A stretch of DNA of 64,000 bases. Origin: Viscum album (Eukaryota > Streptophyta > Magnoliopsida > Santalales > Viscaceae). The stretch lies in contig OY728163.1 of assembly GCA_963277665.1 (NCBI GenBank), positions 1,902,104,644 to 1,902,168,643 on the forward strand. Direction: 5' to 3'. The notes under the pieces were generated by a model. It was not told the DNA's origin. It searched no databases and saw nothing but the letters and a program-made list of their open reading frames with translations. The position numbers and the translations under genes were made by a program. Within the stretch, counting starts at the first letter, position 1. Every line of letters begins with the position of its first letter. Of this stretch, positions 11,091 to 22,891 are shown piece after piece.

Positions 11091-13109
11091 ATTGAATCCA
11101 CAATGAAGGGTTTCACTTAAGGTAGAATTCACTTTCACGACAACAAGTCTGGAGAAAAAAGTTTGAATTTGGGACTTTTTAAATGAATAAATAAAATAAC
11201 ATTATTATCTTATTTTCATTCTTTTCTGCGAACTGACAAGAAGAAAGGTGGGACCAGCGACGTGTCAAGCCAATAAATGTCTTGACCCTATAATCATAAG
11301 TAAAAACAACGTTGGGGAATTAGGATGGTTCCTAATTAATGATCCCCATTATTTTCTACGATCATTTCTCGCCCTCCCCTCTACAATTTATTTGGAGAAT
11401 GTGGGGAGGTATTGGCACAGTTTCACCCAGAAACGAAGCTCTTGTAAAGTTCTCTGATACCCAACACTTGGAGAATGGAGACAGTTCCAGCGGGTAGTAA
11501 CTTGCGACACTGAATCAGGATTTGAAGGATGATGTTCGAGCAACAACATAGTCGGCTTGTTGTGGGGACGACAAACACCGACTCTCCCTCAATCACAAGA
11601 GTTCTCTAATGATATTGAGGTAGGGATTTATTTTGTTATAATTCCAAGTTTTTATTGAATCCTTTTCCATCCTTCATGTTTTCAAGTTAACATGGAAGGC
11701 ACGAGCTAATTGAACTTGGCTCGGACCCTCCTCTACCTTGTTTACCCTTACCTTCCTTGTGAAAGACGACCGACATAGCGGACCGAACAACCATGATGGA
11801 GGTGGTGCGCCATTGTGTTCCATAGAAGGAGGTCATGGCACAATTCCATAGTGTTCAATAGAGCATCCATCACCGGCCGACCACATAGGTGGTGTGGTGC
11901 ACCGTCGCGCACCGCCGGTGCGCAAGGGCCACGGATGAAGCTACGACTGGTGAAGAATGTGGCCGGCTCAAGCCGACCATGGAAGGAAAAGGTGGTCCAT
12001 CATGCCATCACGTGCTACTAGAGGATGTTGTGGCTTGAAGCCGCGTTATGTGGAGAGCAGTGCGGCTACCCACCGCACCGCATTGGTGAAACCCCGGTCA
12101 GCCAAAAGGCCTATCGATGATTGCGGTGGGGCAGCGCCCCTACAGCTGGGAAACGACCTCGCATGTGCAGGCCAGTGGGACTTAATGTGCCACCTCCAGG
12201 TTGACCAAGCTGGCATGGGGCAGCCAAGAGGACTGGACCCGCCCTGCGGGATAGACCCGCCAGCGGTCCGGGCCAGACCCACGGGCTGGGCCAAACATGC
12301 GGCCCTCTAGGTCGGGCTGAACCTACGGCCCTCTGGGTCTGGGGAAACATGAGGCCCAGTGGGCCAACACAGGTGGGCCGAGCCCCATATGACGGGCCAA
12401 GACAACCTCTCCCGGACCCACGAACCGAACCGAGTTGACCCCAACGAGCTGGATCTAGTAAATCAGGACAAACCTTACTGGGTCTTACCCGAGCATGTTT
12501 AGGTGGACCCTAGGACTCATTGCGTCTGACCGGCCTGACTGAGTCGAATTGGGCCGAGACCCAAATGATCCTTGAATAAAGAAATGCCCAATAACTTAAA
12601 AACTGGGTGTTTGTTCGACACACCATTAGTGGCATTGGGATCCCTTTTGGGTAGCGGTCCCATTGAAGTATTCCAGTGGGCCTGACTGAGTCGAGCTGGA
12701 CCGAGGTGCGACCACTCTCATATACTAGAAAGCTGTGTAACTAGCAGACTGAGTGTCTGTTTGATGAATAGTCAGCAGCGCTAGAAACCTTATGACATGG
12801 TGGTCCTTTTATTATACTCCACTTGAGTTTTGGGGAAAGTGGGAGAGTTTTCGGGTTGGATCGAATTTGAATCCAACTGGGCAGTCAGAACTAAAATGTT
12901 TATGAGTCACAGATCAGGCGTTTGATTAATGCGCCTTCTGTCACGTTGGAACCCCTATGACATGTCGGTCCTTTGGGATACTTCTTCATGGAATTTTGTG
13001 GCAGTTGAGGTACTAATAAGGGCTTGAGGGGTGACCCTCCTGGAATCAAGCATACTATGAGTGGGAATCCAGTGGCTGGCAGTGAGGCGGGGGTTGGATA
13101 CAAGTCATA

Positions 13110-13375
13110 GGGAGGTTAGTACCAAGCGATCCTATGTGGGTCAGCACTCAACAATCATGTGTGGCTCTGTGCATACTGATCCTGTTTGGTTTATATCCTA
13201 TGTGGGTCAATACTCTGTGATCTAGTGTGGATTATCACATACCGATCCTATGTGGGTCAGATCCTATGCGGATCATTGTGGGGGTTAGATACCTATCGAC
13301 TCTGGGTGGGTTGGATCTTGTCTTTGTCATTGCGGGGGTTAGTACCTATCAATCCTGTGTGGGTCATACTCTATA
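13110..13375 (+). repeat. GATCCTATGTGGGTCA repeat field in 5' LTR
   Basis: Irregular repeats of GATCCTATGTGGGTCA and CATACCGATCCTATGTGG, plus two copies of GGGGGTTAG(A)TACCTATC. Matching field in the 3' LTR at 20840-21155. Confidence 0.75.
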
Positions 13376-13475
13376 TGTTCAGCAATAGTACCTCTTGACA
13401 GAATAAGATGATCTGTCTTCGCAATTAATCATTTGTACTTCTATACTTCACTAATACCTGGTGTGAGATGAGTCT

Positions 13476-14050
13476 TTTATATATGTGGTACTTTTATCTC
13501 TATGGTGTTACTTGTGTGGTACTTCTACCTTCATGGTGTTTTATTCATGGTGTTACATGTGTGGTACTTCTATCTTCATCGTGTTACCTATGTGGTACTT
13601 CTATGACCAGGCTAATACATGTGTGGTACTTATACCTCCACGGTGTTGTCTTCATGGTGTTACCTGTGTGATAATTGTATCTTCGTGGTGTTACCTGTGT
13701 GGTACTTCTATCTTCATAGAGTTACTTAGGTGGTTCTTAAACCTTCGTGGTGTTATCTTCATGGTTTTACCTGTGTGTTTTTTCTATCTTTGTGGTGTTA
13801 CCTATGTGGTACTTCTACATTTTTGGTGTTACCTGTGTGGTACATCTATATTCGTGGTGTTACTTGTGTGGGACTTCTGCCTTCGTGGTGATGCCTTCAT
13901 GGGGTTACCTGTGTGGTAATTATAACTTAGTGGTGTTACCTATGTGGCACTTCTACCTTCGTGGTGTTACTTGTGTTGTACTTCTATCTTTGTGGTGGTA
14001 CCAGGGTGGTACTTTTACCTTTATAGTGTTACCTTTGTGCTATTTTCCCC
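13476..14050 (+). repeat. 31-bp minisatellite in 5' LTR
   Basis: Tandem units close to TTCGTGGTGTTACCTGTGTG followed by GTACTTCTACC, 31 bp each, with occasional 14-bp partial units (such as TTCGTGGTGTTATC). Counterpart at 21241-21825. Open frames of 67, 144 and 109 residues here simply read through the array in different frames. Confidence 0.9.
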
Positions 14051-14676
14051 TCATGTATGAGACGAGTATATCTTGATAACTTAGGTATATGTATGAACAT
14101 ATTCCTAATTAGATTTTATGTATTTCTATTTGGTTTTTACTTTGTGGAACTCTAGGAGACCTACAAGGGTCTCAGGTACCCTACTGTGTATTGTTGTACT
14201 CAACCCTGCATGGGCTTCACCCGCACCTTATTGTGTCTTGTGCAGACAATGAGTTGTTGGGATGAGACTTGAGGGAGCCAGGACCAGGCGATACACAAAG
14301 GAGATGAGCTGATGTGGAGTGCTATGGAGATGATATATACCTACCCTTCATATGGTATCCTATGTGGATGATCCAAGAGTTGTTTTGTACTTTTCAGTTG
14401 TATTTGTATTTTACAGTTGGGTTTGTATTTCCAGCCCCTTTACTTTTTTCACTCTTTTACTACAGCATTTTACATCGTGGTTGCTTATTGTTGCATTCGA
14501 TTATGTGTGGATGCTTCTTATTGTGTTCTTAGACAGTGTGTCTATAGAAGTTAAAAATAAAATTCCTTCCCTTTATACAGATATGCCTTTCTAGTGCTAG
14601 TTGCCATCCCCTATCCAACGGAAGGAGGGCTTGGGGTAGTCACAACACGGACCCCGAGGGATGGGTTGTGACAAAG

Positions 14677-14688
14677 TGGTATCATAGG
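14677..14688 (+). other. Primer binding site, tRNA-Met type
   Basis: TGGTATCATAGG, three bases after the LTR end, close to the TGGTATCAGAGC complement of plant initiator tRNA-Met. Confidence 0.8.
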
Positions 14689-15379
14689 AGTCAGTTCTAT
14701 CGAAGAACTAGGACTCTGATCTTTTCTACGTGGCAATAGTGTTAAGTTTTATGAGTGTTGTTTTCAGTTTGGGGAATCTGGTGTTGGTGTGGAAGCCGAC
14801 GTATCCATACACTAGGACCATGTGTTCTGATTTCTGACTCAATGCACGAAAACACTGATTGCGTGTGTTTTTGAAAAGTTTTTTTATTATGATCTCTTTG
14901 AGTCATCTCACCACATATAACTTAATGACTGTGGCACACCTATTCCTTATTAGGATGCTAGCTTGTAGACAGCCAGCTACGATTCCCAAAAGAGTACACG
15001 AAAACGGCCCACCGAGCGATGAGGCTTCGGTGTAGGTCCCTCTTACTACGATAGCTCATTCGGATGGTAAAACAGTAGCACCACCACCCATTGGACATCA
15101 GATGCTACCGGTGGACCGTTCATGCTGATTAAGATAGTTTCATGACTTCCAATAGTATAGGCCTCCATTGTTTTTAGGTGAGACAGGTACCCAGGTAGCT
15201 GTGAACTAGCTGGAGGGTGTGGCTAGAGTTTTCAACCTAGTTGGGACACTAGCAGATCAGATGGTGATCCTAGCTTCTAGTCTTTATCCGTGAGTGACCA
15301 TGAGTATGGTCCACATAGTGATGAGGCTTTGGTACATGGACCATTTCTTTAGATGGTACCTTCAAGTAGTGTTCCAACA

Positions 15380-16170
15380 ATATCACTTCCCATTGGTCAA
15401 AAATTACAACTGGTGGTACCGGTAGAAGAAACATGTAGGCTTAGTGCCTTACACATGTTTTATCATCAGATACCCCTTAGGTTCTGAGGCAAGCCCAACT
15501 CACAAGCGGATAAGGAATGGCTTGAGGAGGTGACTGAGTTTCCATATAACCAGGGCACCATTCGAACAGATGTTGGTCCTTATAGAGAGCCTTCTACATG
15601 GTTCAGCTGGATGATGAGAGGGTTTTGATTACCCTGATCTTGTGATGAGGTGAATTTTATGTAGGAAAGTTTGAGAAACTTCCTTGGAGAAGGGGGTCTC
15701 TTTCTATAAAAGGATAAGGGGTGTGTGATCTCTAGTGATTACACAACTTTGGCTGGACGACATGTCGGTATATGAGTAATCATTGAGAAGTACTAACCAT
15801 CCTTGGTACTAGATGAATATAGTACGATCAGTGCTTCAGAGCTCAGACCTCTGAGTGAGGTTTGTTTAGGGACATCCGATCCAGAACTATTCCTCTAAGA
15901 ATTCCTACTTATTTTAGTGTTCTAGAGAGAACCTTTTTGGTTGAATGTTCTTTGGCTAAGCAGATACAGCCAATGAATATTAGCAGCGGGAAAGCAGTAA
16001 ACTGACTCCAGTCTCAGAAACATGGGCATGTAAAATGTTTTGGGAAGAGAAAGTGATAGGGATAGATGAATCTGTAGGGAAACATGTGTGGAAGTGGATC
16101 TAGTAGGGCAGCATGAGGTTATATACATTTCGACATGTTACAACCACCACACCAATGTGTCCCCCACCAG
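15380..16170 (+). pseudogene. Del/Tekay-type gag remnant
   Basis: Between 15460 and 15640 the translation gives a P-RF-G----KADKEWLEE segment and a later W-SW stretch typical of the chromovirus Gag core; VIIEKY-PS near 15775 follows. A cysteine knuckle is expected near 16110-16160 but is not readable with confidence. Stops and shifts throughout. Between the primer site and 15380 (about 700 bp) only untranslated leader or unrecognisable gag is seen. Confidence 0.55.
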
Positions 16171-16239
16171 GCTCAGGGAGCTGGAGGATAGGGAAAGGGA
16201 GTAGCTACATGCAGTCAAGGGGTGTGACCCAAGGGATCC

Positions 16240-16540
16240 AAGAATTATTCGAGGTAATGTCTGGTTCTACTACTAGCTACTGTATTAATAGACATAGGTA
16301 CCAATCATTCCTTCTTTCCATGAATCTTGTTCAAGATGTAGAGTTTCCTGTTAAACCAATGACTTGACCCTTACGTCTAGAGATACCTTTGGGAGGAGAC
16401 TCGATAATCACACTTATGCCAACATTGTAATCTGACCCTTTAGGTGATAGTTTCGGTTGGAACCTCTTGGTTGTATTGTCGACACCTTACGACATTAGTT
16501 TGGGTATGGACTATTCATCCACAGTACATACTCAGATTGA
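16240..16540 (+). pseudogene. Del/Tekay-type aspartic protease remnant
   Basis: A degenerate D-G-(T/S)-HSF-type segment near 16285-16330 (NQSFLLSMNL in one frame) and, near 16480-16545, YDISLGMDYSSTVHTQIDC, which corresponds to the family's F-V-ILGMDWL----A-IDC block. Frames are broken. Confidence 0.65.
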
Positions 16541-16799
16541 CTGTATTAGGAAAAAGTGAAGAGGTTTATCTACAATTTTGTAATGTGGTTTTCCATGGTC
16601 GGAAAAAAAAATGAAACCCAGGAAGCACAAGATAAACTCAAGAAAAGGAGGGTGTAGATGATCACGCTTGAGTCAGACAGCCATACCCTTGTAGCAGCAG
16701 GAGTTTGATTTTTCAGTTCCCAATATGAGTAGCAGAGTGTGGGTACATCTTTTCTAATGATGATTCCAAGATTACCTCCCCGAAGGTAGACAGACTTCT

Positions 16800-17230
16800 A
16801 CTTTGGCTGGGTACTACTGGTTATCTGTACGTGACATCTCCAAGGTAGCAACACCCTTTTCAGCATTGAAGAAAATATGGAGCCTTTTTATGTATAGAGA
16901 AGTGTCTGCAGAGCTTTCATGATCTGAGACAGTTACTGACAAGCATAAATATGCTACCAATGACATGGAGTTAGAAACAGTGGTCTTTGTGCTAAAGATG
17001 TGGTGGCACTACATGGTGGGTGAACAGTTTGCTGTTTACTCTGATCACAAGAGTATCAGTTATAAAATCCCACTGAAGGACCTGAACCAGAAACAATAGT
17101 GATTGCTATAGTTCCTATAGGACTATGACCTTGAAATAGTTTACACTCTTAGGAAGGGAAACATGGTATCAGATGCATTCCGCAGAAGTTCTAGTCTACA
17201 GTTACTGAGTGAGGCGGCAAAGTAGCTAGT
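16800..17230 (+). pseudogene. RT end and RNase H remnant; RT core deleted
   Basis: Reads G-YYWLSVRDISKVATPFS (joint of RT thumb and RNase H) near 16806, then KYATNDMELETVVFVLKMWW near 16945 and VYSDHKSISY near 17033 (RNase H D-HKS), ending with a YDLEIVYTLRKGNMVSDAF segment near 17124-17185 (usual G-N-VADALSR). No palm or YxDD region lies between the protease at 16540 and this segment, so the RT core is gone. Confidence 0.8.
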
Positions 17231-17459
17231 CACGATACAGATATCCTTCGTGCAAAGAGATGGTGAAGCTTACTTCCAGTCTATGACTTCCACTCCCCCA
17301 CTTCTTCAGTGAGTTCGGGAGTCACAGCTTAGAGATGTTGATTATGAGGCCTGATGTGCTCAGATATCCCTAGGACAGACTCTTGAAGGATTTTCTGAAG
17401 GTGGGGATCACGTCATCCTCTTTAAAGGACACACCATGGTACCAGTGACACTTCAGGAG

Positions 17460-18080
17460 ATGTTTTTGAGGGGAATATATACATACCCTTTAATGGTACA
17501 TCCTAGAGTTTCAAAGATGTATTAGGACCTCCGGCTTCAGTACTGGAGGCTAGGGATGAAGAAAGCAGTGGAAGAGTTTGTATCACGATGTCTCACTTAT
17601 CAGCAAGTGATGACTACACAGAGCTGGCTGAAGTCTTATGCCGACAGGTGATAGAGATCCTTGGATTTCAAGGAGGGAGACCATTTCTACCTATGAGTCT
17701 CACCCCGAAGATAACTACAAAGATTTGGCTAAGGAGGAAAACTCTCACTGAGGTTTATCAGAACATTTTTGATACTTTTAAGGATTAGCAAGGTGGAATA
17801 CTGCTTGGTACTTCCACCGTAGTTGGAGAGGGTGCACGAAATCTTCCACATATCCCAACCGAAGAGATAGGTTCATGAACCATATCACATCATTGACCAT
17901 AGTGATATGGACTTTGATGATGGGGAGAGGTTTAAGGAGGCCTTGGTGGAGATTTAGGATCAATAGGAGTGAGTCTGACATGGGATATCGATACCTCTAG
18001 TGCACGTTCTCTGGCAGCACAGGAACCTCCAGAAGAGCACATGGGAGCGGGAGGTTCAAATTCGTGCTCAGTCCCCCCAT
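17460..18080 (+). pseudogene. Integrase ends and chromovirus C-terminal tail; catalytic core deleted
   Basis: A zinc-binding-type segment at 17505-17620 (LRLQYWRLGMKKAVEEFVSR then CLTYQQV, where the usual second C of CLxCQQ is Y) passes within about 20 bp to the C-terminal part (a degenerate QKSYADRR then a LEF-GDHVFL-like segment, 17628-17700). The L-PP-LERVHEIFHISQ block near 17800-17865 follows. Around 18005-18075 the frame gives VLWQHRNLQKSTWEREVQIR and then an AQSPHF ending, as in Del/Tekay polyproteins. The DDE core is absent. Confidence 0.8.
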
Positions 18081-18120
18081 TTTTTTCTTTAGTCTAGGTT
18101 GTGGTTTTCAAGGAAAAAAA

Positions 18121-18138
18121 GCTCTATGGTGGGGATAA
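18121..18138 (+). other. Polypurine tract of nested element
   Basis: GCTCTATGGTGGGGATAA lies directly before the 3' LTR; the GGTGGGGA core is a typical plus-strand primer. Confidence 0.6.
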
Positions 18139-18319
18139 TTTAAATACCTTGAAATTCCATATTGTTTTTAAATTAATTGGGATTATTTTGAGACTATGAA
18201 ATCTGGCGGAGCATGATTCTGAGGCCCAGAGTGTTCAGAATGATCCTTCGATGTTTTGCTAAACTTTAAATAGCACACCTGGGTGGTTTTCCAGAAAAAG
18301 GGAAATAAATCTTAACTGG

Positions 18320-18860
18320 GTGCCTGGATCAGAAATATGAGGGCACCATTATGTTGAATATGTTGGGTTTACCCTATGTGCGACATATGTTTAGTTGGCG
18401 CATGCCACCATTGGGAAACCTGGAAATGGCATAGTTGTAAATAAAATAATAGAATAATTTTTTTTATTAAAATGCTTATAACTCATGAACGGTTACTCAG
18501 ATTGAAAATCTGAGACCACCACTAATCTTTTGAGGGTATTCATTCCTTATGATGTTACTAACATTGGTTGGTGTGGTCCACTAGTGAAAGTTAGTTTATG
18601 GACATAAGTAAAATAATTAAGTGACAATTATTTTATTGTAAAATCCATATCTTCTAAATAGTAACTCAGACTGAAAATTATAGAGTAATGTTGATATCGT
18701 GAGGGTGTTTTCTCCTTAGGTGGAGCCTAACCTCGACTAGCACGAGTTGAGGGTGACTGCTAGTAATTTTCTAAACTATTTTTTGGGTACGTTCAGTAAC
18801 GTATTGGTGTCATTTTCTATCTTTTGAACCGATGCTTAGATTAAAAATTTGAGGGCACCG
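18320..18860 (+). repeat. Palindromic-core repeats in 3' LTR
   Basis: Counterparts of 10540-11090. The second copy is a perfect stem, CTCAGATT (18496-18503), loop GAA, AATCTGAG (18507-18514); the others are mismatched. Confidence 0.7.
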
Positions 18861-20839
18861 TTGAATTGGAAATGCCTGGTTTATCTTAAGGAAGGCTTCA
18901 ATTTGACTACAGTATGTATAAAAAATTATATTTTTGGACTTTTTAAAATATTAAATAAAATAACTTTATTATTTTATTTTCATTCATTTCCCCCAACAGA
19001 CAAGCAGAATAGTGAGACCAGTGATGTTTCAAGCCAATAAATGGCTTGAACCTTCAATCCTAAGTAATATCAATATTGGGGAATTAGGAAGGTTCCTAAT
19101 TAATGTGCCCCATTAATTTCCAAAAGCAATGCTTTCCCTCCCCCTCTTCTATTTATATAGAGCTTGGGGGGATGTATTGGAATGACTTCACCAAGTGGTG
19201 AAGCTCTGGTAAAGTTACACGATGAAAAACACATGGAGTATGGAGTCGGTTCTAGTGGGTGATGAAGAGCAACACCGAATCAAAATCCAAAGGATGACGT
19301 TCGAGTGGTAACGTTGGAAGCTTGTTTAGGGGATGACAAATGCCGACTCTTCCACCTTTTGGGAATTCTCCAAAGATCATGATGTAGGGATTTATTTTTT
19401 ATAACTCTAATTAATTGTTGAATACTTTTCCTCCCTCATGTTTTAAAACTATCATGGAGGGTGTGGGCCAAAAAAACATGGCCCAGACCCTCCACTACCT
19501 TGTTTAGCCTTTCCTTCTCTGTAAAAGTCCACCAGCGCAGTGGCATCAACTAGCCACGATGGAGGCGGTGCACTGTCGTGCATCGTAGAAGGAGTCCATA
19601 GAACGATGTCATAGTGTTTAGAAAATCATCCGGCACCGGATGGCTGTGGAGGTGGTGTGGCGCGCTGTTGCGCGATGCTGGTGGGTAAGGGTCGCGACCG
19701 AAGCCGCGACGGGGGAAGAAGGCGACCGACTCGACTCGGCAATGGATGGAGAAGGAGTGGCACATCGCTGCATGATGATAGAGGAGGTCGTGGCTTGAAG
19801 CTGTGGCAGGTAGAGAGCAGCATGCCCCCCTGTCGCACCATGTTGGAAAAACCATAGTAAGGTAAATGGCCAATGGGTAATTGTGGTGGGGCATCACCCC
19901 ACCTATTGGCGAACGACTCCCCATGCGTGGGGCCAGCGAGACATAATGGTCCTTCTCTGAGTGGAATGATCCGAAATGGGACATAAAAGCATACTGGACC
20001 CTTAAAGGGTTGGGCTATACCCAAGAACCTGTGGGTCAAACCCGCTTAGTGGGTCAGACCCGCCGGCGGTCCAGGCCGAACATGTGACCCAGTGGGCCAA
20101 TGCTGGTGGGCCGATCCCCACCCAACTGGTCGGGCCAACCATGGACCGGACCCATGAACTAAATCGTGCAGACCTCGATAGGCCATGCCCAGTAATCCGG
20201 GCCGATCCTCAGTGGGCCGGACCTGAGCGGGGTCAGCTGTACTCCGAGACCCGTTGCGTCAGGCCGACCTGACCGAGTCGGACCCGGACCAATCCCAACC
20301 GGTCCATGAATAAAAAAACACTTGTAACTGAAAAACCAGGTGTCCCTTCGACATTCCATTAGTGGCGTTGGGATCCCTTTTGGGAAGCGGTCCCTTTGAC
20401 GTATTTTGGTGGGCCGAACCAAGTCGGGCTGGACTGAGGTGCGACCACCCCCGTTTCATGGAAAGGTGTGTAACTAGCAGACCATTTGTCAGTTTAATGA
20501 AGCGTATGGGGAATCAGAACCTTTAGGATGAGGGGATCCTTTTGGAATACTCCACTTTAGTTTTGGGTAATGTTGGAGTGTAGCTAGGTTGGATCAAATC
20601 CGAATCCAACCTGGCCCTCCGAACAAAAACGCTTATAAGTCACAGACCGGGCATCCGATTGATGCGCCGTCTATCGCGTTGGAACCTCTATGACATGGAT
20701 AACCTTTGGGATAATTCTATGTGTAAATTAGTGGTGGTTTAGGTACGAATGATGGATTGAGAGGTGGTCCTTCCAAAATCAAGTGTACTATCTGTATGAA
20801 TCCAGTGGCTGGCATTGAGGAAGAAGATTGAGACAGGTC

Positions 20840-21155
20840 ATACAGAGGTTAGTACCGAGTGATCCTATGTGGATCAAAACTAATCCTGTGTGGGTCAGAT
20901 CCTATGTGAGTCATTTCTTAGAAATATTATGCGGGTCAGTGCATACCGATCCTATGTGGGTCAGATCTGGTGTGGGTCAGCACTTATAAATCATGTGTGG
21001 GTTAGCGCATACTGATCCTATGTGGGTCAGATCCTATGTGGTTCAGTGCAGGGGTTAGTTACCTATCAACTTCAGGTGTGTCAGATCCCATTTGAGTCAC
21101 TTCCGGGGTTAGTACCTATCGATCATATGTGGTCCGAACTCCGTATGGTCTGAAA
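20840..21155 (+). repeat. GATCCTATGTGGGTCA repeat field in 3' LTR
   Basis: Same irregular repeats as 13110-13375, slightly longer here, with several GATCCTATGTGGGTCAG units near 20865-21045. Confidence 0.75.
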
Positions 21156-21240
21156 CAGTACCTCTGGAGAACATAACACGATCTAGCTTTGCAACTATTC
21201 ATATGAACTTCTATACTTAACTAATACTTGGTGTGAGCTG

Positions 21241-21825
21241 AGTCTTTTACCTACATGGGAATTCTATCTCTGTGGTGTTACATATGTGGTACTTATAGCT
21301 TCGTGGTGTTGTCTTAGTGGTGTTACCTCTGTGGTTCTTCTACCTTCTTGGAGTTACCTTTGTAGTACATCAATCTCCATGGTGTTACTTGTGTGGTAGT
21401 TCTACCTTCATGGTGTTCTGTTTATGGTGTTACATATGTGGTACTTCTATATTCATGGTGTTACATGTGTGGTAGTTCTTTATTCGTGGGGTTACCTGTG
21501 TGGTTCTTCAACCATCGTGGTGTTGTCTTCGTGGTGTTACCTGTGTGGTATTTCTACCTTCATGGAGTTACCTGTGTGGTACTTCTACCTTTGTGGTGAT
21601 ACCTATGTGGTAATTATGATTTCATGGTGTTACCTGTGTGGTACTTCTTACTTCATGGTGCTATCTTCATGGTGTTACCTTTGTGGTACTTCTATCTTCG
21701 TGGTGTTTCCTTTGTGGTACTTCTACCTTCATGGTGTTACCTGTGTGTTACTTATTTCTTCGTTACGTTATCTAGGTGGTACTTCTACCTTTGTGGAGTT
21801 ACATTTGTGGTATTCTTCACTCATG
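21241..21825 (+). repeat. 31-bp minisatellite in 3' LTR
   Basis: Same unit as 13476-14050, with units and partial units arranged differently. Plus-strand frames of 68, 140 and 68 residues read through it. Confidence 0.9.
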
Positions 21826-22441
21826 TATGAGATGAGTATATCTTGAAAACATAGGTATATGTATGGATATATACATAAGTAGAGTTGATGTCTTTCACTG
21901 TGGTTTTTTACTTTGTGGAACTCTAGGATACCGATTGGGGTCTCGGGATCCCTACTAAGTATCGTTGTACTCAGCCCTGCATGGGCTTCACCTGCACCTT
22001 TTTGTTTGTTGTGTAGATGATGAGTAGCTGTGCTGAGACTTGAGGAAGCCAGGACTAGGTGGTACATAGAGGAGACGAGCTAGAGTGGAGTGTTGTGGAG
22101 ATGATATGTACCTACCCTTTTGGTAGGATCCTCAGTGGATGATCCAGGAGCTGTTTTTTACTTTTCAGTTTCACTTTTACTTTATAGTTAGGCTTGTATT
22201 TACAACCCCTTTACTTTCAGAACTATTTCAATACATCAGTTTACTTCCTAGTTTTTTTTTGCATTCTAGTCTGTGTGGTTGCTTCTTATTGTGTTCTTGG
22301 ACTGTGTGTCTATACAGGTTAAAAAGGAAATGCCTTCCCGTTATAGGGTTACGCCTTTCTAGTGCTAGTCTCCAGCCCCTGGCCTATGGAAGGTGGGCTT
22401 GGAGTAGTCACGACATGAGCCCTAAGGGATGGGTCATGATA

Positions 22442-22891
22442 GGTGAGGCTTTCCATCTACCAGTTGAGTTAGAACATTCATATTTTGGGTTGTCAAAACA
22501 TGTAACATGAATCTATTTTCGGCTGTAAGAGGAAGAATTTTTGTTGTTATAACTAGTGGTGATTAGAAACAATGTCTATGAAAAATCCAAGTTGAAATAA
22601 GAAATAAAAATTGAATTTAATCATGGTATGATTCATAATAAAATATTCACTTATTTAGATAAAGTGTTGAATTTTGAAACTATATTGAATTTTTTCAAAG
22701 GTATGTTTCTTTTAAAATTGGCTGGTCCATTAATTATTAATCAGGTTTTTCCTTTTGGTGTAATACAGATAAATGAACAAGATGAAGGAACACCATTAAC
22801 TATAAATGGGAGCATTTTTCTGCTATTCAGAAATTATTTCCAAGATCCTATAGGTGAGGAGATCCAACTTGGTGAAGCGAAATACAATTGA
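22442..22891 (+). pseudogene. Athila-type integrase C-terminal part (continues from 10359)
   Basis: Begins GGTGAGGCTTTCC, reading G-E-A-F-HLPVELEHSYFGL, the Athila block that follows VYGKA. The frame 22628-22891 then carries a C-terminal beta-barrel segment, LLKLAGPLIINQVFPFGVIQI with DEGTPLTINGS, matching the Athila integrase end. This piece and 9416-10359 are one gene split by the nested element. Confidence 0.85.

Larger units (their letters stand above)
10360..14673 (+). repeat. 5' LTR (4.3 kb) of the nested Del/Tekay-type element
   Basis: About 4.31 kb, from TTTAAATATCTAGAAATTTC (ancestral TG apparently lost) to GGGTTGTGACA. It aligns throughout with 18139-22441. Inside it, in order: four repeats with a palindromic core (10540-11090), a GC-rich stretch (about 11760-12570), a GATCCTATGTGGGTCA repeat field (13110-13375), and a 31-bp minisatellite (13476-14050). 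Short open frames at 11815-12350 are shared only loosely with the other LTR and are not taken as genes. Confidence 0.85.
10360..22441 (+). mobile_element. Del/Tekay-type Ty3/gypsy element nested in Athila integrase, deleted
   Basis: Very long LTRs (10360-14673 and 18139-22441) flank only about 3.46 kb of interior. A tRNA-Met-type primer site follows the left LTR. Gag, protease, RNase H, integrase ends and a chromovirus-type C-terminal tail are recognisable on the plus strand. Most of the reverse transcriptase and the integrase catalytic core are missing, so it depended on other elements or has been internally deleted since. It lies in the GKA motif of the older Athila integrase. Long LTRs, tRNA-Met primer and the WERE C-terminal tail fit Del/Tekay chromoviruses. 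Confidence 0.85.
18139..22441 (+). repeat. 3' LTR (4.3 kb) of the nested Del/Tekay-type element
   Basis: Starts TTTAAATACCTTGAAATTCC and ends GGGTCATGATA. Full-length match to 10360-14673 with the same internal order: palindromic-core repeats (18320-18860), GC-rich stretch (about 19500-20450), repeat field (20840-21155) and 31-bp array (21241-21825). A TATA candidate, CTATTTATATAGAG near 19149, lies in the position expected for the promoter. Confidence 0.85.

Noticed and set aside
13485..13919. 144-residue hydrophobic open frame that looks like a membrane protein
   Set aside because: It reads straight through the 31-bp minisatellite; similar frames occur in the other two phases and in the other LTR, so the pattern comes from the repeat unit.
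19550..20039. Overlapping 144- and 137-residue minus-strand frames in the 3' LTR
   Set aside because: They sit in the GC-rich part of an LTR, are not kept in the other LTR copy at the same length, and show no motif.
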